The notes beneath the pieces are model-generated. The model worked only from the letters and a program-made list of their open reading frames with translations. It was not told where the DNA came from and ran no database searches. Made by a program: the position numbers and the translations under genes. Below, one piece after another: positions 50,327 through 60,100 of a stretch of DNA of 64,000 bases. The stretch lies in contig JBMNFJ010000015.1 in assembly GCA_050949255.1 (NCBI GenBank), positions 62,001 through 126,000 on the forward strand, given 5' to 3'. Source of the stretch: UBA3941 sp002385665 (GTDB lineage Bacteria; Bacillota; Clostridia; Caldicoprobacterales; UBA3941). Numbering within the stretch: the stretch's first letter is position 1; each line of letters begins with the position of its first letter.

Positions 50327-51627
50327 TCTTTTTCAAACCTCACTTCCACTGAGCGGGCATGAGCCTCCAGACCCTCTGCCCTGGCGAACTCGGCTACATC
50401 CTTATACAAATCCTCCAGGGCTTCCCTCGAAAAGGATATTAGGCTGGATTTCTTTATAAAATCGTCTACGGAAAGGGGTGAAAAGAACCTGGCGCTTCCA
50501 CTGGTAGGCAGGATGTGGTTGGGTCCCGCCATGTAATCCCCCAAAGGTTCCGGTGCATAATGACCCAGGAATATGGAACCGGCATTCCTTACCCTGCCCA
50601 GATGCTCAAAGGGGTTCTCTATAGCAAGCTCCAGATGCTCCGGAGCTATCTCGTTGGCCAGTTCGATTCCCTGTTCTATACTGTCCACAAAAATTATGGC
50701 ACCATAATCCCTCAAAGCCTCCCTGGCAATTGCCTCCTTTGGAAGAAGGGCAATCTGCTTTTTTAGTTCCGATTCTATGCCTTTAAACAGTTCCTCATTG
50801 TCGGTGATAAGAATAGATGTAGCCAGGGGATCGTGCTCTGCCTGGGACAATAGATCCGCAGCCACATACCTTGGATTGGCGCTTTTATCGGCCACCACCA
50901 CAATTTCGCTGGGACCGGCGATCATATCTATGTCCACATAGCCGTAGACCTCTTTCTTGGCCAGGGTGACATAGATGTTTCCGGGCCCGGTTATCTTATC
51001 CACCCTGGGCACCGGCCCTGTTCCAAAGGCCATAGCTGCTATGGATTGCGCGCCCCCCATCTTATAGACCTTGGCAACACCTGTAATATCGGCAGCCACC
51101 AGGGTATAGGGATTAACCTTTCCCTCCGGTCCGGGAGGTGTAGCCATAATAATCTCTCCTACCCCCGCTATTTGGGCGGGAATGGCATTCATCAGAACCG
51201 AAGACGGATATGCCGCCCTGCCCCCGGGAACGTATATACCCACCCTTTCCATGGGTTGGAGCTTTTGCCCCAGAATAATTCCGGAGTCCTCTCCAAAGGA
51301 AAACCAGCTGTTTTGCTTCTGCTTCCCATGATAATCCCTGATCCTGGCCTTGGCCCTTTTTATGATGTCAATGAATTCTTTGGGCACCTGGTTATAAGCA
51401 TCGGCAAACTCCTCCCTTGAAACAAGGATGTCTTGATCATTGACATACCTGGCACCGTCAAACCTCTCTATATATTCAAAGAGGGCAGATTTTCCTTTTT
51501 TCTTTATGGTATCCACTATTTCCTTCACGACCCTGTTCTCCTCAGGGAAGTCCAGGTGGGAAGGTCTTTTTAAGGATCGGATTATCCCGTCAATGCCCAT
51601 ATTTCTTCCATCTATTTTGGCTATCAT
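50323..51627 (-). CDS. hisD: Histidinol dehydrogenase
   Basis: Zinc enzyme for the last two oxidations of histidine synthesis, 434 residues. Visible motifs: YPSSVLMNAIPAQIAGV, DMIAGPSEI, LLSQAEHDP (zinc ligand His), APEHLEL (catalytic Glu and His), YMAGPNHILPTSG and the last zinc-site region LEAHARSVEV. ATG 51627 follows GGAGGG by 8-9 nt; the frame is open to 51663 inside hisG. It is closely packed with hisG (4-bp gap). Confidence 0.96.
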   Translation of the reverse strand: MIAKIDGRNMGIDGIIRSLKRPSHLDFPEENRVVKEIVDTIKKKGKSALFEYIERFDGARYVNDQDILVSREEFADAYNQVPKEFIDIIKRAKARIRDYHGKQKQNSWFSFGEDSGIILGQKLQPMERVGIYVPGGRAAYPSSVLMNAIPAQIAGVGEIIMATPPGPEGKVNPYTLVAADITGVAKVYKMGGAQSIAAMAFGTGPVPRVDKITGPGNIYVTLAKKEVYGYVDIDMIAGPSEIVVVADKSANPRYVAADLLSQAEHDPLATSILITDNEELFKGIESELKKQIALLPKEAIAREALRDYGAIIFVDSIEQGIELANEIAPEHLELAIENPFEHLGRVRNAGSIFLGHYAPEPLGDYMAGPNHILPTSGSARFFSPLSVDDFIKKSSLISFSREALEDLYKDVAEFARAEGLEAHARSVEVRFEKE

Positions 51628-51631
51628 GTTC

Positions 51632-52261
51632 TTATCCCTCCAATACCTTCTGGACAGAATCAATTATTTCCTTAATAGGCTTGTTCTTGGTTTTGAAGCT
51701 TACCCGGTTGACCACCAGCCTGGCACTGATATCACAGATCTCCTCAAGGACCACCAGGCCGTTCTCCCTGAGGGTACGGCCACTCTCCACAATATCAACT
51801 ATATAGTCCGACAAGCCCACCAAGGGTCCCAGTTCCACGGAACCGTTCAGCTTAATGATCTCTATGGTCTCTCCCATTCCGGCAAAGTAGTTTTGCGCTA
51901 TATTGGGATATTTGGTGGCTACTCGGGTATGGGATCTGGTGATGCGAAGATCCCCTTTCTCCGGAAAGCCGGCTACCGCCATTTTGCATTTACCAAACCC
52001 AAGATCCAGCACCTCATAGAGTGGTCTGTTCTCTTCCATCAAGGTGTCCTTCCCTGCGATGCCCATGTCAGCCACCCCGTATTCAACATAGGTGGGCACA
52101 TCACTGGGCTTAACCAGGAGAAAACGCAGCTTTGAGTCCTGGGAATGAAAGATCAGCTTTCTGGATTCCGTATCCAAACCATCCAATCCGTCTATAGCTT
52201 CCTGTAGAATTGAAAGTGACTTATCCCCCAGCCTTCCCTTAGGCAGTGCTATGGTCACCAC
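51632..52261 (-). CDS. hisG: ATP phosphoribosyltransferase, short form (catalytic subunit)
   Basis: First enzyme of histidine synthesis, 209 residues. The short form lacks the C-terminal regulatory ACT-like domain and needs HisZ, encoded just upstream. Motifs: IALPKGRLGDKS at the N-terminus, YVEYGVADMGIAGKD, and the PRPP loop region IVESGRTLRENGL. GTG 52261 (or 52258) is the start, after a GGGGGG run, overlapping the hisZ stop by 7 bp. Confidence 0.95.
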   Translation of the reverse strand: MVTIALPKGRLGDKSLSILQEAIDGLDGLDTESRKLIFHSQDSKLRFLLVKPSDVPTYVEYGVADMGIAGKDTLMEENRPLYEVLDLGFGKCKMAVAGFPEKGDLRITRSHTRVATKYPNIAQNYFAGMGETIEIIKLNGSVELGPLVGLSDYIVDIVESGRTLRENGLVVLEEICDISARLVVNRVSFKTKNKPIKEIIDSVQKVLEG

Positions 52262-53460
52262 TTGAAATCCCCCCTGTCCTTCTCCGATATATCTATAATT
52301 TCTGATATGTCCCTGGCCCTGGCGTATTCCTGGGGATCAACACCCTCACTGGCTCGGGAGAGTAGCTCCACCCGCCTGCCTTCCTCCCTCAGCTTCTGGG
52401 CAATCTGGTAGCCCTGTCTCCTGTTTTCATTATCAAATGCTACCAAGGTATCAACAGGAGGGAGATCCACCAATTTCCCCTGCCTGTCCAGTGCCATAAG
52501 CAAACGCTTTAAACCCATGGCAAACCCGGTGGCCGGCAAGTCCCTGCCAAATTCGGACAAGAGGTTGTCATATCTTCCTCCCCCGCAAATAGTAAAACCC
52601 AAATCCCTGGTAAAGCCCTTGAAGATAATGCCTGTATAATAGTTAAGGCTGTGCAGCATGCCAAGGTCGAAGGTGATGAATTCCTCCAGGCCATAGCCCT
52701 TTAAGATTTCGTATACCTGACGAATATTCTCAATAGCCCTTTGACACCGGGGGTTTTTAGTGTACTCCGCTCCCCGCTCCAGCACGTCAACGTCCCCATA
52801 CATGGAAGGCAGGTCCATTAAGATGCCCTTCAACTTTTTATCCATGGGAAACTCCTTTAAAAACATCTCAAGCATCAATTGGTTTTTTTCTTCTATCAAT
52901 AACCTGAGCTGCTCGGCTTCTTCGGGATTCAGCCCTGCATCCTCCACCAAGCCCTTAAAAAATTCCACCTGCCCGATCTCTATCAGAAAATCTTCCAGTC
53001 CCAGGTTTAAAAAGCATTGAATTGCGGTAGCTATGACTTCGCCGTCCCCTTCCGGGCTCCCGACACCCAAGAGTTCAATACCTGCCTGGGCAATTTCCCT
53101 TTGCTTTCCCGTCTGCAATTCTTCATACCTATAGACATTGCTGAGGTAGGATAGGCGTATGGGGGCCTCCAAGCTCTTAAGTTTTGTACCAACAATCCGC
53201 GCAATTGGCATGGTGATGTCCGGTCTTAAAACCTGGATTCTTCCCCCGGCTTCCACTATCTTAAACATATTCTCCTGCTCTATATATTCCTTGTCTCCGG
53301 TGAATACGTCATAGTATTCGAAGACAGGGGATTCAATTTCATCGTAACCCCCGGTATAAAAGGTCTTCCGTATTATCTGTTCGATCCTTCTCTTGTTATA
53401 GCATTCACCGGGAAGATAATCCTGAACGCCCTGGGGTATATGTTGCTTCCACCTGTTCAT
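52255..53460 (-). CDS. hisZ: ATP phosphoribosyltransferase regulatory subunit
   Basis: 401-residue paralogue of histidyl-tRNA synthetase that lacks aminoacylation activity and allows histidine feedback on short HisG. Class II synthetase-like text: GVQDYLPGE, ENMFKIVEAGGRIQVLRPDIT, RYEELQTGKQREIAQAGIEL and YTGIIFKGFTRDLGFTICGG. No anticodon-binding domain of HisRS type is evident. It is the first gene of the operon, 55-60 nt from the promoter, with GGGGGTAG upstream of the ATG. Confidence 0.93.
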   Translation of the reverse strand: MNRWKQHIPQGVQDYLPGECYNKRRIEQIIRKTFYTGGYDEIESPVFEYYDVFTGDKEYIEQENMFKIVEAGGRIQVLRPDITMPIARIVGTKLKSLEAPIRLSYLSNVYRYEELQTGKQREIAQAGIELLGVGSPEGDGEVIATAIQCFLNLGLEDFLIEIGQVEFFKGLVEDAGLNPEEAEQLRLLIEEKNQLMLEMFLKEFPMDKKLKGILMDLPSMYGDVDVLERGAEYTKNPRCQRAIENIRQVYEILKGYGLEEFITFDLGMLHSLNYYTGIIFKGFTRDLGFTICGGGRYDNLLSEFGRDLPATGFAMGLKRLLMALDRQGKLVDLPPVDTLVAFDNENRRQGYQIAQKLREEGRRVELLSRASEGVDPQEYARARDISEIIDISEKDRGDFKW

Positions 53461-53522
53461 TCCAATCTACCCCCAACATCTTAATTCATCATGATAAAGT
53501 AGTAAACTGATAAAGTTGATTT

Positions 53523-53551
53523 ATTATAATATTTTTCCATTATAAAGTCAA
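53523..53551 (-). promoter_or_regulatory. Sigma-A promoter of his operon
   Basis: Minus strand: TTGACT (53551-53546), 17 bp, TATAAT (53528-53523). Leader of roughly 55 nt to hisZ. No T-box, leader peptide or other histidine control element was found in it. Confidence 0.85.
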
Positions 53552-53690
53552 TGTTTTATACAAAATTTTATAAAGGGTAAAGAAACGTATACTTGACATA
53601 TATATCTCTACATACCTTCAGCCCAATTCAACCTATTAATCGGATTGAATTTATTATCCGGATAACAAAATATAAAAAGGAAAATTATAC

Positions 53691-53719
53691 TTGCATTTAT
53701 ATTCGCTATAATGTATAAT
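53691..53719 (+). promoter_or_regulatory. Sigma-A promoter of arg operon
   Basis: TTGCAT (53691-53696), 17 bp, TATAAT (53714-53719). It gives a leader of about 170 nt before argC, part of which is a family A repeat. Confidence 0.8.
53692..53705 (+). promoter_or_regulatory. Probable ArgR (AhrC) box
   Basis: TGCATTTATATTCG matches the ARG-box pattern TGAAT-WWWW-ATTCA at eight of the ten fixed positions and covers the -35 box of the arg promoter. A second, weaker candidate, TGAATTTATTATCC, lies at about 53646-53659. Arginine-bound ArgR would block the promoter here. Confidence 0.55.
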
Positions 53720-53758
53720 TATGAAAAATTAAACCTCATGTGTTATTTTGCCAGGCAA

Positions 53759-53870
53759 TGAGCTGTTGATAAGCGGATGACTTTATCGATTTGATAAAGA
53801 AAACTAAGCTTAATAAATGCAGAAAATCCGAGGCTTAAGGTAGGACGCCTTAAGCGGCGTCCTTAACCCA
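53759..53870. repeat. Family A repeat in the arg operon leader
   Basis: Starts GCTGTTGATAAGCGGATGAC and includes AAGAAAACTAAGCTTAATAA. A hairpin GCTTAAGG / CCTTAAGC (53833-53855) has loop TAGGACG, like the AGGAC loops in the 10.7-kb copy. The distal half of the repeat is missing. It lies between the promoter and the argC ribosome binding site, so it is transcribed in the leader. Confidence 0.65.
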
Positions 53871-53898
53871 TGACCATCTTAAAGGAGGTTTCCTATAA

Positions 53899-54939
53899 AT
53901 GATTAAAGTCAGCGTACTGGGAGCCACCGGATATTCAGGAATCGAGCTTATAAGGCTCCTGTCCTCACATCCGGAAGTAAAGATATGCAATATGACCTCG
54001 CATAGTTATGCAGGCAAGTCCTTGAGAGAAGTGTATCCCCAATTTATCAGCTCTCCTGATATGCCACTTACCGAGGTGGAGATAGAAAAAATCGTGGAGG
54101 ATGTGGATGTAGTCTTTACCTGTCTCCCTCACGGAGCATCATCCGGGGTAATTCCGGATCTATACAAAACCGGGGTAAAAATTATAGATCTTAGCGGAGA
54201 TTTTCGCTACATCTCCCCGATGATTTTTGAAGAATGGTATGGATACCGGCATCCAAATCCCGAACTTTTGGATAAATCAACTTACGGCCTGCCCGAAATA
54301 CACAAGGAGAAGATAAGGAAGGCACAGCTTATAGGAAATCCCGGGTGCTATCCCACCGGTGCCATACTGCCGCTGGCCCCCTTGGTACATAATGACCTTA
54401 TCCATAATAACTCCATAATTATTGACGCCAAGTCGGGAGCCTCCGGTGCTGGTCGGGCAAGTTCCGTAGAGCTTAACTTCTGTGAGACCCATGAAAACAT
54501 GAAGGCCTATAAGGTGTCCACCCATAGGCATACCTCCGAGATAGAACAGGAACTGGGGCTTTTGGCCGGAAATGATGTAACCCTCTCCTTTACCCCCCAT
54601 CTTATGCCCATAAAGCGGGGTATATTAAGCACAATATATGCAAGCCTTAAGGAACCCCTATCCTTCCAGGAAGTATACGACATATTCAGTGACTTCTACA
54701 GGGAGGCGCCCTTTGTACACCTATACCCTGAGGGTAAGCTGCCGGAGGTAAAGTTTGTGAACGGCTCCAACGGATGCCATATTGGCTTTGCCATAGATAA
54801 GAGGACCAGAAGGATCATCCTGGTTTCAGCCATCGACAACCTGATAAAGGGTGCCGGCGGCCAGGCAATACAGAATATGAATATCATGTTTGACCTGGAT
54901 GAGGAGCTGGGCTTACCCCGGATCGGCTGGTACCTGTGA
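53899..54939 (+). CDS. argC: N-acetyl-gamma-glutamyl-phosphate reductase
   Basis: NADPH-dependent reductase, third step of arginine synthesis, 346 residues. VLGATGYSGIELIRLL (residues 6-21) is the Rossmann motif, the catalytic Cys150 lies in GNPGCYPTG, and STHRHTSEIEQEL and PHLMPIKRGIL carry the catalytic His. AAAGGAGG precedes the ATG. It is first in the operon; the 154 bp after it hold no gene, where argJ is commonly found in Firmicutes. Confidence 0.96.
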   Translation: MIKVSVLGATGYSGIELIRLLSSHPEVKICNMTSHSYAGKSLREVYPQFISSPDMPLTEVEIEKIVEDVDVVFTCLPHGASSGVIPDLYKTGVKIIDLSGDFRYISPMIFEEWYGYRHPNPELLDKSTYGLPEIHKEKIRKAQLIGNPGCYPTGAILPLAPLVHNDLIHNNSIIIDAKSGASGAGRASSVELNFCETHENMKAYKVSTHRHTSEIEQELGLLAGNDVTLSFTPHLMPIKRGILSTIYASLKEPLSFQEVYDIFSDFYREAPFVHLYPEGKLPEVKFVNGSNGCHIGFAIDKRTRRIILVSAIDNLIKGAGGQAIQNMNIMFDLDEELGLPRIGWYL

Positions 54940-55093
54940 CCTGTTCGATGGTCTAAACCACGTTTGAAAAGCCATTAGTGAATTATGCGTTACAGTCCCT
55001 TGGACAATTCTCTATATAGAATCCACTACCAGAGTATTGCTAAGGACTGAATGAATCTTTAAGTTAATAATTCTTTGAAATGAGGATTAATAT

Positions 55094-55966
55094 ATGAACA
55101 CCCTTATACATAAAGCAAACATACTTGTGGAAGCCCTCCCCTATATTCAAAAGCTCAGCGGCAAGACGGTAGTTGTTAAATACGGCGGGAATGCCATGGT
55201 CGACGAGGAGATAACAAAAACCATCATGCAGGACATCACCCTTCTGAAGTACGTGGGTGTCAATCCTGTAGTGGTCCATGGCGGAGGCCCGAAGATCAGT
55301 GAAACCCTGAATTTAATGAACATAGAATCCCAATTCCACAAGGGGCTTAGGATCACCACTGAGGATGCCATAGATGTAGTGGAGATGGTCCTGGCCGGCT
55401 CCATTAACAAGGAGATTGTCTCCCAGCTCAACAGCTTGGGCGGTAAGGCAATTGGGATTTGCGGCAAGGACGGGAATCTAATCCAAGTGGAAAAGAAGGT
55501 TTCAATAGACAATGTGGATCTGGGCTATGTGGGGGAGATTAAGAAGGTCGATTCCAAGATAATCGAGGTCCTGGCCCGCGACGAATATATTCCCGTTATC
55601 GCCCCTATCGGCACTGATGACAAGGGCCAGAGCTATAACATAAACGCGGATACTGCCGCCGGAGAGATAGCCGCCGCCCTGAAGGCAGAAAAGCTTATCT
55701 TTCTTACGGATATAGACGGGATATATTTAGACCCCAATGATCCAGAATCCCTGATCTCGGTTATTTCTGTGCCGGAAATATATGAACTTATGGACAAGGG
55801 GATCATCACAGGGGGCATGATACCCAAGGTCCTGGCCTGTATCAAGGGTATCCAGCAAGGCGTAAACAGGACCCATATACTGAACGGTACCATCCCCCAC
55901 CCCATACTGCTGGAGATATTCACCCATAAGGGAATCGGAACCATGGTCACAAAAGGAGGCTGTTAA
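55094..55966 (+). CDS. argB: Acetylglutamate kinase
   Basis: Amino acid kinase family, 290 residues; phosphorylates N-acetylglutamate. VVKYGGNAMVD (about 24-34), VVHGGGPKI (about 57-65), the AGSINKEIVSQL block and NADTAAGEIAAAL fit ArgB. The form without an N-terminal extension of about 25 residues, as in feedback-insensitive enzymes, is hard to tell here: a short helix (TLIHKANILVEALPYIQKL) is present. GAGGATT precedes the ATG; 1 bp separates its stop from the argD GTG. Confidence 0.95.
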   Translation: MNTLIHKANILVEALPYIQKLSGKTVVVKYGGNAMVDEEITKTIMQDITLLKYVGVNPVVVHGGGPKISETLNLMNIESQFHKGLRITTEDAIDVVEMVLAGSINKEIVSQLNSLGGKAIGICGKDGNLIQVEKKVSIDNVDLGYVGEIKKVDSKIIEVLARDEYIPVIAPIGTDDKGQSYNINADTAAGEIAAALKAEKLIFLTDIDGIYLDPNDPESLISVISVPEIYELMDKGIITGGMIPKVLACIKGIQQGVNRTHILNGTIPHPILLEIFTHKGIGTMVTKGGC

Positions 55967-55967
55967 G

Positions 55968-57189
55968 GTGGAAAATTTTGATTGCAAGTGCGTACAGGAG
56001 CTGGATGAAAAGTACTATTTCAATACCTATGGGACCAGGCTGCCCGTGTCCTTTGAATACGGAGAAGGCTGTACCCTCTACGATTCGGAAGGGAAATCAT
56101 ACCTGGACTTTCTCGGGGGCATTGCCGTGAATACCCTGGGCTATAATCACCCTGCCCTCAATAAGGCAATACTAAGTCAGGTTAACAAGCTGCTCCATTG
56201 CTCCAACCACTTCTACATTAAGTCCCAGGCCCAACTGGCCGGACTTCTGGCGGAGAACAGCTGCGGGGATCAGGGTCTTTTTTGGAAACAGCGGTGCTGA
56301 GGCCAATGAAGGAGCAATTAAACTGGCGAGAAAATACTATTATTCAAAGCATCAATATAGGTATGAAATCATTACCACCCTCAATTCCTTCCATGGCCGC
56401 ACCATGGCTACCCTGGCCGCCACCGGGCAGGAGAAGTATCAAAAGCCCTTCGAACCTATGCCCACGGGTTTTGTCCATGTGCCCTTTAACGACATCGAGG
56501 CGGTAGTAAATGCCATCTCCTACAAGACCTGCGCTATAATGATCGAACCCATCCAGGGTGAGGGCGGGATAATAGAGGCCAATCCCGAATATATAAAGGC
56601 TCTTAGGGAGATTTGCGATGAGAAGGGGATTCTTCTGATCTTTGATGAAGTACAGACAGGCATAGGTAGAACAGGAAAGCTCTTTGCATATGAGCACTAT
56701 TGCGTTGAGCCCGACATCTTTACCCTGGCCAAGGGCCTGGGAGGCGGCATCCCAATAGGTGCCGTTGTCGCTAAGGAATCCGTTGCCAAGGCTATGGAAC
56801 CCGGAGATCACGGCACCACCTTCGGTGGAAATCCCCTGGCCTGTTCTGCAGCCCTGGCCGTACTAATGGAGGTCACAAAAGAAAGCTTCCTGGAAAAGGT
56901 TAATGACACAGCCGGCTTCTTTATGGATCAGCTGTTAAAACTAAAGGATAAATTCCCCTTTATCAGGGACGTTAGGGGCAAGGGTCTGATGCTGGGTATG
57001 GAGCTGGATCAAAGGATTCCCGGAAGGGAAGTAGTTCTTTCCCTGCTGAAAAAGGGCTTTGTTGTCAATTGTGCAGGACACAACACCCTAAGGTTTGTAC
57101 CTCCCCTCATCATCCAAAAGGAAGATATCCAAAAGCTGATAAAGGCCCTGGAAGAAGATTTCGCCAATATCACCATGTCACATAGCTAG
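55968..57189 (+). pseudogene. argD: Acetylornithine aminotransferase, interrupted by a one-base frameshift
   Basis: Pyridoxal-phosphate aminotransferase of arginine synthesis. It starts at GTG 55968 after AAAGGAGG and encodes the normal N-terminus (YDSEGKSYLDFLGGIAVNTL, LLHCSNHFY) up to about residue 100. Near 56271 one extra base shifts the frame: GATCAGGGTC would read DRVFFGNSGAEANEG if it were GATCGGGTC. The remainder continues intact in the new frame, with TTLNSFHGRTMATLAATGQ, LIFDEVQTGIGRTG, the Lys motif TLAKGLGGGIPIGA and GTTFGGNPLACSAAL. All catalytic residues are otherwise kept and there is no other damage, so it is either a sequencing error or a very recent mutation. Confidence 0.85.
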
Positions 57190-57199
57190 GAGTTAAACC

Positions 57200-60100
57200 A
57201 TGCCAAAGCTTGAGAGTATAAACAAGGTACTGGTTATTGGGTCCGGACCTATCGTAATCGGTCAGGCAGCTGAATTCGATTATTCCGGTACCCAGGCCTG
57301 CAAGGCCCTAAAAGAGGAAGGAATTCAGGTAATCCTGGTAAACAGCAATCCGGCTACCATAATGACGGATTTGGATATGGCCCATAGGATCTATATAGAG
57401 CCCCTGACCCTGGATGTTGTGTCGAAGATCTTACGTATAGAAAGACCTCAAGGCATCCTGCCCACCTTAGGGGGCCAGACGGGCCTGAATCTGGCCATGG
57501 AACTGGCCGACAGCGGAATCTTGAATGATCTTGATATCAGGCTTTTGGGCACCTGCCTGGAATCCATAAAAAAAGCCGAGGACAGAGAGCTCTTTAAGAG
57601 GACCATGGAGGAGATTGGGGAAAGGGTCCCCAAAAGCACCATCGCCAACAGCCTGGAGGAGGCGACCCGGTTTGCCCTGCAGACGGATTTCCCCGTCATT
57701 GTACGCCCTGCCTTTACCTTGGGCGGAACCGGGGGTGGTATAGCCCACAACATGGATGAATTTATGGACATAGCCTCCCGTGGCCTGAAGAGCAGCATCA
57801 TTCATCAGATTCTGGTCGAGGAAAGCGTTTCAGGCTGGAAGGAAATCGAGTACGAGGTGATCCGGGACAATAAGGACAATTGTATGATCGTGTGCGGGAT
57901 GGAGAATCTGGATCCCGTGGGCATACATACTGGGGATAGTATCGTCGTTACACCCATTATGACCCTGGCGGACTCTGAACGGGCTATGCTGGAGAAAGCT
58001 GCCATAAGGATCATAAGGGCTCTGGATATAAGGGGTGGCTGCAATGTACAGTTCGCCCTCCATCCCAACAGCGGTGAGTATGTGGTTATTGAGGTTAATC
58101 CCAGGGTCAGCCGGTCCAGTGCCCTGGCCTCCAAAGCCACAGGTTATCCCATTGCCAAAGTTACCACCAGGATTGCCATAGGCTTTAATCTGGATGAAAT
58201 AAACAGCGCCCAGCCGGTTTTGGATTATGTTGTTACCAAGGTTCCCCGCTGGCCCTTTGATAAGTTTTCATCGGCCTTCAGAATCCTGAACACCCAGATG
58301 AAGGCTACGGGTGAGGTTATGGCCATAGGCGGCAATTTCGAAGAATCCCTCCTGAAGGCCATCGATTCTTTGGATATGGGTTTGAATTACCACCTGGGCA
58401 TGAAAAAGATTGCCTCCTGGGAGGATAGCAAGATCCTAAGCTCCCTGGAAAACCCCGACGACGAGCGCATCTTTGTGGTATGCGAGGCCTTGAGAAGGGG
58501 CTACAGCGTTGATAAAATCCACCGGATCACCAATATCGACAAGTTCTTTATTGAGAGGCTGAAGAATATAACTCTCCTTGGACAAAGGTTGGAAGCAATC
58601 ACGATCAGCGATCTGGATAGGGAGCTGCTCTGGAAATGTAAAAAATATGGGTTTGGCAACAGCTATATAGCCAGCCTTATAAATGCTTCGGAAGAAACCA
58701 TAGAGGAACTCTGCAGAAAGTATGACATAGCTCCCTCCTATCGGCCGATAGATAACTGGTTGGAGAAGAACGGTAACAAATCCCCCTATTTCTACTCCTG
58801 TTACAGCAGTCAGGGGGAAGTTCCAAATCCATCTGCCCGCCCAAAAGTGGTAGTGCTGGGTTCCGGACCCATTCGGATTGGGCAGGGGATCGAGTTCGAC
58901 TATTGCAGCGTCCACTCGGTGAAGGCTCTTCAGGAGATGGGAATAGAGGCCATTATAATAAACAACAATCCCGAGACCGTCAGCACGGATTTTGATACCT
59001 CGGATGTCCTATACTTTGAGCCCCTGACCTACGAATGTGTAATGGACGTTCTGGATAGGGAAAAACCCACAGGGGTGATAGTCCAGTTCGGAGGCCAGAC
59101 CTCCATAAGCCTGGCGGAACCCTTGGCCAGGGCGGGGATAAAGATTCTGGGGACCTCTGTCGAGGATATAGATAAGGCAGAGGACAGGGATAAATTCCTG
59201 GAGTTCATGACAGAATTGGGTATTCCCCTGCCCCCCGGAAGTACCGCCCTATCTCTGGAAGAGGCGCAGAGCATCGCAGAGAAAATAGGATATCCGGTCC
59301 TGGTCCGACCCTCATACGTCCTGGGAGGCCGGGCCATGGAGATAGTCTATAATGACGAAGAACTGGCCCGTTATGTAGAGGCTGCCCTCCCCGCTTCCAA
59401 TGGGCACCCATTGCTGATTGACAAGTATATCCTGGGAAAGGAAGTCGAGATAGATGCCGTCAGCGACGGTGAAGATGTACTTATACCCGGCATCATGGAG
59501 CATATTGAGCGAGCAGGCGTACATTCGGGAGACAGCTTCGCCATATATCCGCCCCAAAATCTAAGTGAGAATACCAGGGAGAAGATCCTGGATTACACCA
59601 TAAAAATAGCCCAAAAGCTGAAGATAAAGGGCCTCTTCAATATCCAGTTCGTAGTGGATAACGACCGTCTGTATGTACTGGAAGTGAATCCCAGAGCCAG
59701 CCGTACCGTTCCCATCCTAAGTAAGATTACCGGGATTCCCATGGTTAAACTGGCTACCAGGATAATGCTGGGAGAAAGCCTGAAAGGACTTGGCTACACA
59801 ACGGGTATTCATCCGGAATCCGACTTTGTTACGGTTAAGGGACCGGTCTTCTCCTTCTCCAAGCTGATTTCCGTTGATACCCTTTTGGGACCGGAAATGA
59901 AATCCACAGGTGAGGTAATGGGCACCGACAAAACATACCCCAAAGCCCTTAAAAAGGCCATGATGGCTTCCGGGCTGACCCTGCCCCAAGGGGGCAAGGT
60001 CCTCTTTGCAGTAGCCCAGGGGGATAAGGAACCGGCCCTTGAGATTGCCAGAAGCCTGAAGGAAAAAGGTTTTGAGATCTTAGCCACAAACGATACCTAT

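Noticed and set aside
53461..53560. T-box or histidine leader peptide before the his operon
   Set aside because: The leader is only about 55 nt, with no specifier stem, no conserved T-box sequence, and no run of His codons.
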